The notes under the pieces are model-generated. The model had not been told where the DNA came from, did not search any database, and was given only the letters and a program-made list of their open reading frames with translations. A stretch of 64,000 bases of DNA from Lepidodermella squamata (taxonomy: Eukaryota; Gastrotricha), in assembly GCA_047495785.1 (NCBI GenBank), contig JBLDXI010000011.1, forward strand, positions 1,488,001-1,552,000, in the 5' to 3' direction. The translations under genes and the position numbers were made by a program. Positions 57,881 through 64,000 of the stretch are shown here, in pieces (positions within the stretch are counted from its first letter, which is position 1; every line of letters starts with the position of its first letter).

Positions 57881-59807
57881 ATGTTGTCCAGCAATCGCAA
57901 CCATTTGATTGTTTTTATCTCATCAGTGCTTTTTGGAACTGGCGACACTTGTCCTTCGCCGTCGACGCCGTCAAAATTCGAGCCATTTACCAACCCGCCT
58001 ATATATGCTTGCCCGAGCAGTCAGTTATGCGCGCCAGTCGGCAATCCGTGCTTAGAAGCATCAAAATCTTGTCAGCCAACAGCTACTGTACGTCAAATTT
58101 GAAGTTCAACAAATAGCAGGTGATTAGCACTAGGATTTTAATGCAAATTTCTGTCCCAGTTTGGGGCACGATAGTTTTAAGCAGCAAACTAGTTAGTAGC
58201 AAGCAAAACGGGCTAATTCAACCCTTGTTTATCCCTCTAAAGCTAGGTTCACGGACTCTGCGACTGCGCGACAAGTGTCGCGCGCGACAACGCGACTGTC
58301 GCGGGTGTGTCGCACCAAACCAGCGACGCGACACACACAGATAGTCACGCTTGAAAATTCTGTCGCGCGCGACAAACTGTTGTTGTGGCTCAACTGGGTT
58401 CCGTCCGACCCCAAACGTCGGTCGCGCAATTACGGGTAAAAGCGAAATAAATTATGAAAAATTAGAAATAATTTTCAAAATATTATTGGCCGCGCGCATG
58501 TCAAAGGGCTACTTTACAATTTCACGGCGGTTTTTGTTCTGAAATAAAATCTACAAAATTCGTTATTGAATGAATACAGGTTTCTCGCGCGAAAAAAATA
58601 AAATTAAAGCCTATACACCTTGTATCGAGTCCGAATAAACCTGAGTTTTGCGTGGTTGGCATTTTATTTTGTGCGAGCGGGCGGTTTATTGTTATTATTA
58701 TTATTATTACTATGGCATTTGATCTTTGCGGGCGGGCGGTTTATCGTTATTATTATTACTATTATTATTGCCTACTTGCCTCCAACTTGTCGCGTTGTCG
58801 CGTTGTCGCGCCCAAAACAGGCTATTTTCCCCTTCGCGACGCGACAAGCGACAAAATCCATTGTTCTTTCTATCGCTCGCTGTTACGCAACGGCCGTCCA
58901 TCCCTATTGTTCGCGCGCCTGTCGCGTCGCTGAGTCCGTGAACACCCGAGCGTTTTGTCGCGCGCAACACTGATGCGACACCCGCGACACGCGCGACACC
59001 GCCGAGTCCGTGAACAAGTGCGCGACTGTCGCGCGCGACACCGGATTTGTCGCGCCGCTCAGTTGTCGCGCGCGACAAATCGCGAGTCCGTGAACCCAGC
59101 TTAACTCTCGTACTTATCAGCCAGCCTTTCAACTATGCACCGGCGCGACCTTCGGCGGCGCGAGCATTAGCCAGAATGTCAAGTTATGCACCTCGAACGG
59201 TCTGCCCTGCACAGCAGTTTTCGGCAACACATTCACGGTAAGAACAACGTTAAGAATTATAGGTAGTCATTTATCGGAAGTTTTGCCTAGCAAGCCGCGG
59301 CAACACCAACTGTGCCGAACTCTTTCATCTCATTCACCGACTGCTGCAACGCCGCAGCCCCAGCTAGCCCGAATGCCGCCAATATTCGCTACGAACTGAT
59401 TCCGGGCATTACGCCATTTGTTGTGCCATCTATGGCCTGCATCGGAACGGCTGATGCCACACCGTACAAGATAACAACGCTTATTGATAACATGAAAGCT
59501 TCCCACTGCGTCCGCTTTCCGCATACGGCGAACGCATTAACGGATACCCCTGCCTATCGCTGGGTGGTGAGAGTATTTTTGTATAAATCAGTAAGGAAAC
59601 CAACCTTTCACTCCATTTCAGCCACCTTACACTCCATCTACTTATGCGTACTCTTCGTTCAGAGACTGCTGCACTGCTCTTGCTACCACATATTGCTGTG
59701 GCGATGCGAACTATCCGAATCCCGCGAACTTTCCTGTCCTTTTGGTTCCGGCTGTGACTGCGGCTTACGGTCTCACCTTGGAGCGATGTTCTTTAAAAGT
59801 TAATTAG
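57881..59807 (+). CDS. Secreted Cys/Thr-rich protein, CC-motif family, copy 2
   Basis: Exons 57881-58087, 59121-59237, 59291-59566 and 59622-59807 give 261 residues with all junctions in phase 0, the same layout as the other copies. A hydrophobic leader (HLIVFISSVLFGTG) is followed by DTCPSPSTPS and a Cys-spaced region (QLCAPVGNPC). Exon 2 has VKLCTSNGLPCTA. Exon 3 has ISFTDCCNAA and HCVRFPHTANA. Exon 4 has FRDCCTALATTYCC and ends LTLERCSLKVN. It is the most diverged of the three full copies. Its first intron is 1033 bp because it holds an 861-bp MITE; the sister introns are about 50-60 bp. Confidence 0.7.
58241..59101. mobile_element. 861-bp MITE with TAA duplication and TGTCGCGCGCGACA palindromes
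   Basis: Inverted ends: AGCTAGGTTCACGGACTC on the left and GAGTCCGTGAACCCAGCT on the right. Exact TAA on both sides (58238-58240 and 59102-59104), as in PIF/Harbinger MITEs. Both subterminal regions are packed with TGTCGCGCGCGACA, a 14-bp perfect palindrome seen at least four times, and variants. The centre has a duplicated GGGCGGTTTAT(C/T)GTTATTATTATT unit at about 58680 and 58735. Non-coding; sits in the first intron of the secreted-protein gene. Confidence 0.8.
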
Positions 59808-60490
59808 CCAAATATTACTTAACATTTTTCCGTACTGATGTATTTCTAAAAGAAATGTATCAATTTTTCATTAGCCTCGTGTTTCGTGCGTTTTATCCAT
59901 TTTTTGTTCAAATCTTTCTTTCATAATGCAAAGAAAGGTGGTGCTAAAGTAATAAAGTGACCAATACTACTGGCTGTTTTTCTGAAATTCAACTGCTACA
60001 TTTCTGGTTTTAAATCATACCCCCTAATTATTGGAGGAGGTCTGGTATGGATCGAATGTTGTTTCACTTGTGCATAGTTTCCTAAACTCCTAAACATCCG
60101 GGGCTTCTCACGCACCGCAAGCCAAATTTCCTACGCGCCAGCTCGCTCCACTTGTTACTTATTAGGCTACTAATACAACTGTTAGTGATAACTGTTCATG
60201 ATAATCTTTACAAGGGCCATTTGACAATTACTTATTTTTCGATGGCGTTTTTCCAATCGATTTTTCATTGATACCCTAGCCTACTTCGCGTCGGGGTGGT
60301 TAATTAAGAAGTAAACTTTGTAAAAAAGCTTGACGTGAACGTGCAACTTGACCATTTTGTAGTAAACATTTTCCTGTCTGCTCAAGCCATAGAGAACAGA
60401 GAACAGAAGTACTTCTGTTCTCTATGGCTCAAGCATAATTTTTTCAAACGAATCCAGTAGCTGTCACGTTAAAAGAAATATTCCTTGCAG

Positions 60491-60654
60491 AGCTGTCAGG
60501 TGGGTTTAGGTCTGCTTTTTCTGAAAGCAATCCGAGGCTGCTACATACTGCCGACACCTTTGCTAACTTTGCTGACTATTGCAACATGGGTGTTACAACG
60601 AATATTAGATATGACCGAGTTACGCTATCATCAGCTCCACCGAAGTACAAATAG
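60491..60654 (+). pseudogene. Secreted-family exon 3 relic
   Basis: After an acceptor-like CCTTGCAG (to 60490), the frame from 60526 reads HTADTFANFADYCNMGVTTN followed by IRYDRV, ending in a stop at 60652. This matches exon 3 of copy 2 (SFISFTDCC... NIRYE). A frame break lies between the acceptor and the matching frame, and no other exons are left. Confidence 0.55.
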
Positions 60655-60779
60655 TTAAGCGTCATCACTTTCGAACAACGGGTTCAATTTATTCCATCTT
60701 AGTAACGAAGCGGGGTAAAACATGAAACGCAGAGACGTTCAGAAAGCCTTGACAAGAAATTCCCTATATAGCTCAGTCA

Positions 60780-61088
60780 TCAACCAGATATCTTAGAATT
60801 ACGCGAATCCAACTTGTAAATGTTAGCAAAGTGGTGTTTTGGCTCTTTTTCAATCACATCAGGATTACGAAGAGCTTGCCGATTTCGCACGTGTGGTTTC
60901 CTCCATGTTCGTACTGAAGGATCTGGGAAATTGTCATGGTTGCCATGGCGCGTTTCAGTAACCATCAGCGACTTGTGCAGCATCCGATATCTTGGCTGAG
61001 GCCATGATTCGTAGTTCTCAGCTCTGGTCAAGGCTAACACGAAGCTGAAAAGGAGAACAGCAACCTTTCGTAAATGTGATGCGAGCAT
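60780..61088 (-). CDS. Possible small secreted protein
   Basis: 102 residues with a good signal peptide (KVAVLLFSFVLALTRAENYE). The mature part is basic and Arg/His/Pro-rich (WPQPRYRML, RTWRKPHVRNRQ) and contains no Cys. A secreted peptide precursor is possible but no clear dibasic processing pattern is seen. No family recognised, and it may be a chance ORF. Confidence 0.35.
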   Translation of the reverse strand: MLASHLRKVAVLLFSFVLALTRAENYESWPQPRYRMLHKSLMVTETRHGNHDNFPDPSVRTWRKPHVRNRQALRNPDVIEKEPKHHFANIYKLDSRNSKISG

Positions 61089-61939
61089 CGTGAAAAATCG
61101 CTTTCAAATAAATCACAGCAGTGTTTCATTTCATTTCACAACGTAAAACGGATATTTGATCGTTGGCGTATCAAGTTCGAGCGGATTTCATCTGTGTTTT
61201 TGTTTTGCGAATTTCCTGCTATGACGGAACATGCAATTTCGCCGTTCATTCGTGTAGCTGATCTTTGGAGAGCTGACTTTTTCCAAGCGCATTTTCCAAT
61301 CGATAATCCACCTCCATTTCGTTTGAAATATGAATCTAAATGTTGACCGGTACTCACCAAGAGCGCGCACGAAACTAGCGAAGTAGGACAATATTAGAGG
61401 AGGCCTTGCTAGCGGCCTCGTGGACGGGAACATAAGTATGAGGGTGGCAGACGCGGGATGCGGGATGGTTTACGACCTTCGACGAGGTCTATACGACGCT
61501 CGACATTTGACGAATGACATCCCAGACGCCAATAGCGTGGTGCCTGCAGAAGAGTTCCTCAGCATGGGCTAACTTGCGGGCATCACTTTGATGAGTCTGC
61601 GCTCGAAGGAGACAGGTAGCTTCGCTTAGCAACGGATAAAAATGAGGCTATGAGAATCGCAGAAGTAACATCCCACTTTACCTGAAGATTCGGCAAGGCA
61701 GACAATATGGGGGTCACCGAATTAAGTTAATAAACCACATAAAAGTAGCTAATAATAAGTGCCCAAGAACTTGAGGGGCCCCAGATAGCAGCACTTTAGG
61801 TAAATTCGATATTGAGTCGCTCACTCGGACTTGAGACTTGAAACTTCCTGCCAGACAGAGCGATTAAATTAATGCTAGCCCGTTACGATGTAATTGGGAA
61901 TACCTCATTTTGGATGACCTGATTATTTTTCCATGCACT

Positions 61940-62160
61940 TTACAAGTAACAGATACAGTCTTTGATACCATCCCCATGATATCGCTGCTGTACTTCAACA
62001 TTCACCATCCACGCCACTGCTCCCTTAAGTACAGTGGTTATTTAAAATAAACAACATATTCAAAGTAACAGATACAGTATTTGTCACTCTCCCTATTATA
62101 TCGCAGCTGTACTTTATCATCTACATCACTGATGCTCCCTTTTATGAAGTGTTTTTTTAC
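61940..62160 (+). repeat. Tandem duplication of a ~120-bp spacer unit
   Basis: AAGTAACAGATACAGT occurs at about 61944 and 62064, followed in both by related sequence (ATATCGCTGCTGTACTT versus ATATCGCAGCTGTACTT, and TGCTCCCTT). Weaker similarity continues on both sides (ATTAATGCTA..GCCCGTTA at about 61871 and 62185). Non-coding. Confidence 0.6.
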
Positions 62161-62289
62161 ATTCTAAGCCGCGAGCGATGTAATTAATGCTATTGCCCGT
62201 TATGAGGTAGTTTTGATTGTTTTAACTCAAAATAACGTTAGAGGTGTGGTAAATTGCTGCTACATCTTATTATAGGGTAATAAAACATG

Positions 62290-62490
62290 ATATAAAGTTT
62301 AACCGATTTTTCAATTTGCAATCTTTATCGTATCAACTCGAAAAGATGCCTACAACTGGCGGCCAAAGCGATCTTTTGATTCCCGGTCGAGCGAGAGTGA
62401 CAGCTTCATTGGAGTATGTATAGCTAGCAGATTCTTCGAAGAGTTCGAATTATCGTGAGTTCGCGCCTTGAGATTCTGCATTCCAATCCT
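62290..62490 (+). repeat. Duplicated upstream region (left copy)
   Basis: Shares with 63830-64000 an ordered series of blocks: TTTTTCAATTTGCAATCTTT, CGTATCAACTCG, GGCGGCCAAAGC / GGCGTCCAAAGC, TTCATTGGAG, and AGATTCTTCGAAGAGTTCGAA / CTTCTTCCATGACTTCGAA. It precedes the secreted-family gene at 62605 and probably belongs to its promoter. Confidence 0.6.
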
Positions 62491-62540
62491 AGCTAAACCG
62501 GTGAGGTCGAACCAGTCGCATTATACAGCCTAATTTTCCC

Positions 62541-62548
62541 TATAAAAG
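62541..62548 (+). promoter_or_regulatory. TATA box of secreted family copy 3
   Basis: TATAAAAG, 57-64 bp before the ATG at 62605; same octamer and spacing as the minus-strand copy at 8668. Confidence 0.55.
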
Positions 62549-62604
62549 GAGTCAAATTTTCCATCTCCACATATTTCTGCCTTTCAACATTTCTTCACAG
62601 AATA

Positions 62605-63536
62605 ATGATCATTGCTAATTTCGCCGTTTTCCTTGCCTTATTGATCAGGACCAGCGCTTGCCCAGCATCATCGACCACTGCAACAGCAACTTCAACGCCA
62701 TGCCCGACTACAACAGCTGTTACCGCGGCAACCTGTCCAACTGGTACCAGCTGTGTTTCTACCGCCAACACATGCGCATCGCCGAATCAGTGTGTTAACG
62801 GTGCCCAGGCTTGCACTGACCCACTAAAATCCTGCTCGGCCACTGTGAGTGATTGCACAACTGAAGTTTGCATAGTTCGAAATCTTGAATTTTGCAATGC
62901 AGCCTAGCTACAACCTGTGCCAAATCGATACGTCCGGTGGTTCAGGCGTTGGTCAGACGGGGGTGAAATATTGCCTCGGCAACGCTGGAGCCTGCAACCT
63001 GTTGACTGGCGGCACGGTAGAATCTGTTGCATATATTTAGTTGGCACTGTTTATAATCAGACGTTACAACATAGACTGCTGTGGCGCCTGCCACCACTTT
63101 CTCTACGTTCGCGTTGTGCTGTGCAGCAACAGGCGCCAATGTCTTCTACGATATGGTTACTACTGCAGGATCACCTGCAACTTATGCGACGATCTGCGTC
63201 GGTTCATCGAGCGCAACCCCATACGTTATATCATCGTCTCAGCCTAGTGCTTCAGCTACAACTGGTACTTGTATTCGCTTCCCCTACACGGCTGGAACGT
63301 CAACTGATGCACTTGTCTCGAACGCTGGTTTGGTAATAGGATTTCAACCTGATTCATTTCCCATTATATTAAATTTCATTTACTTTACCTCACAGAACAA
63401 AAGAATTAATCAAGTTGCGTTTTCATCCTTTGCTGTCTGCTGCTATGCGCTTGGCGCCGGTCCAACCGCTGGAACGCCAGCAACTCCTCTTTCTGCCTAC
63501 GGACTGACCATTGAGAAATGCAGCGGTGGCAACTAG
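62605..63536 (+). CDS. Secreted Cys/Thr-rich protein, CC-motif family, copy 3
   Basis: Exons 62605-62844, 62903-63016, 63075-63332 and 63396-63536 give 250 residues, all in phase 0. The leader IIANFAVFLALLIRTSA is followed by CPASSTTATATSTPCPTTT and CPTGTSCVSTANTC. Exon 2 has KYCLGNAGACNLLTGGT. Exon 3 has TFSTFALCCAATGANVFYDM and GTCIRFPYTAGTS. Exon 4 has FAVCCYALGAG and ends LTIEKCSGGN. Exons 2 and 3 have exactly the lengths of copy 1 (114 and 258 bp), and many residues are shared although the genes are 54 kb apart. The high Thr content suggests O-glycosylation; cuticle, mucus or defence roles are all open. Confidence 0.77.
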
Positions 63537-63829
63537 AAAAAGCATCAATCAACGACTGGAGACTAATTGACTAATTTTAAACGCATTTTAAAGATAAATA
63601 TTAGCTGTATTGTTCCAGTGACATTGTTTATCGTTCATTCCGAACAATAGAATCCATTTTGTGCTGTTCATCATACGTTTATTATTCGTTAATTTCGAAT
63701 CATCGTTTAGATATAGTTGATAAATACTAAATACGTTTAAAGGAACACATATCCTTCGTTTTTTGTTTTTCTTTGGGCGTTACAGGGAAAGGAGTGGGTT
63801 AGCTACATAGTGTAATAAAACCTTATATC

Positions 63830-64000
63830 AAATTACCCATTTTTCAATCTTTTTTAACGTATCAACTCGTCAAAATGTGAACAAGTGGCGTCCAAAGCAT
63901 TCATTCACGGTCTGGCGAGAGGGAATTACTTCAATGGAGCATCTATTGCAAGCTGCTTCTTCCATGACTTCGAATGCGATTGAATTCCTGCCTTAAGATA
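63830..64000 (+). repeat. Duplicated upstream region (right copy, cut by window end)
   Basis: Second copy of the region upstream of the 62605 gene, in the same orientation and spaced about 1530 bp. By analogy another family member should start about 100-150 bp beyond the window. Confidence 0.6.

Noticed and set aside
58620-58973. Leu-rich ORFs in the 58.6-59 kb region
   Set aside because: They come from ATT trinucleotide runs inside a non-coding MITE.
61136-61433. Overlapping minus-strand ORFs
   Set aside because: Two frames of similar length overlap, neither has a leader, domain or conserved copy.
1-64000. CRISPR arrays, operons and ribosome-binding sites
   Set aside because: The window is eukaryotic; direct repeats found are transposon ends or tandem duplications without regular spacers.
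1-64000. tRNA or rRNA genes
   Set aside because: I saw no cloverleaf-consistent A and B box pairs or rRNA-like sequence, but short tRNAs could be missed without a covariance search.

Overview
The window is animal nuclear DNA from an invertebrate. Genes are split by short introns (mostly 48-80 bp) with GT...(T)nCAG borders, lie on both strands, and are separated by AT-rich spacers packed with transposon remains. Intact genes include aquaporins, a STARD3-type START protein, protein disulfide isomerase (PDI), F-box proteins, a VWA3-like protein and a CCDC169-like coiled coil. VWA3 and CCDC169 are, to my knowledge, mostly found in animals with motile cilia or flagellated sperm. That argues mildly against a nematode; a tardigrade or other small-genome invertebrate would fit, but the species cannot be settled from sequence alone.

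Layout. 0-4.4 kb: a short duplicated coding-like segment and a possible RAD9-like checkpoint gene. 6.5-11.9 kb: two aquaporin paralogues flanking a minus-strand gene of a secreted Cys/Thr-rich family. 12.5-14.1 kb: a STARD3-like gene (minus). 14.6-21.7 kb: a PDI gene split by a 5'-truncated LINE. The LINE is flanked by a 985-bp direct repeat of the PDI 5' part, and contains a hAT-type element that itself contains another hAT-type element. 21.8-28.3 kb: a CCDC169-like gene, a catalytically dead serine protease homologue, a PHOSPHO-type phosphatase relic, an unrecognised minus-strand gene and an intronless glycosyltransferase. 28.4-34.2 kb: a gene-free island of nested inverted-repeat elements. 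34.7-37.5 kb: a VWA3-like gene (minus). 38.7-44.4 kb: a tandem array of four tiny Ala-rich coiled-coil genes, one broken. 45.1-53.1 kb: four F-box paralogues, with a 1.45-kb non-autonomous MULE-like element just before the last. 53.5-57.2 kb: an apparently intact MULE transposon whose single gene joins a transposase to a Ulp1-type protease, followed by an F-box relic. 57.9-64 kb: two more full copies and one relic of the secreted Cys/Thr-rich family. A repeated promoter region at the right edge suggests the array continues beyond the window.

The most unusual items are the LINE with a candidate 985-bp target duplication, which leaves the PDI promoter on a truncated copy and the full ORF behind the LINE tail; the two apparently undescribed small-protein families (secreted four-exon CC-motif proteins and Ala-rich coiled-coil microproteins); and the transposase-protease fusion MULE with intact termini. 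Splice models are read by eye and have no transcript support.
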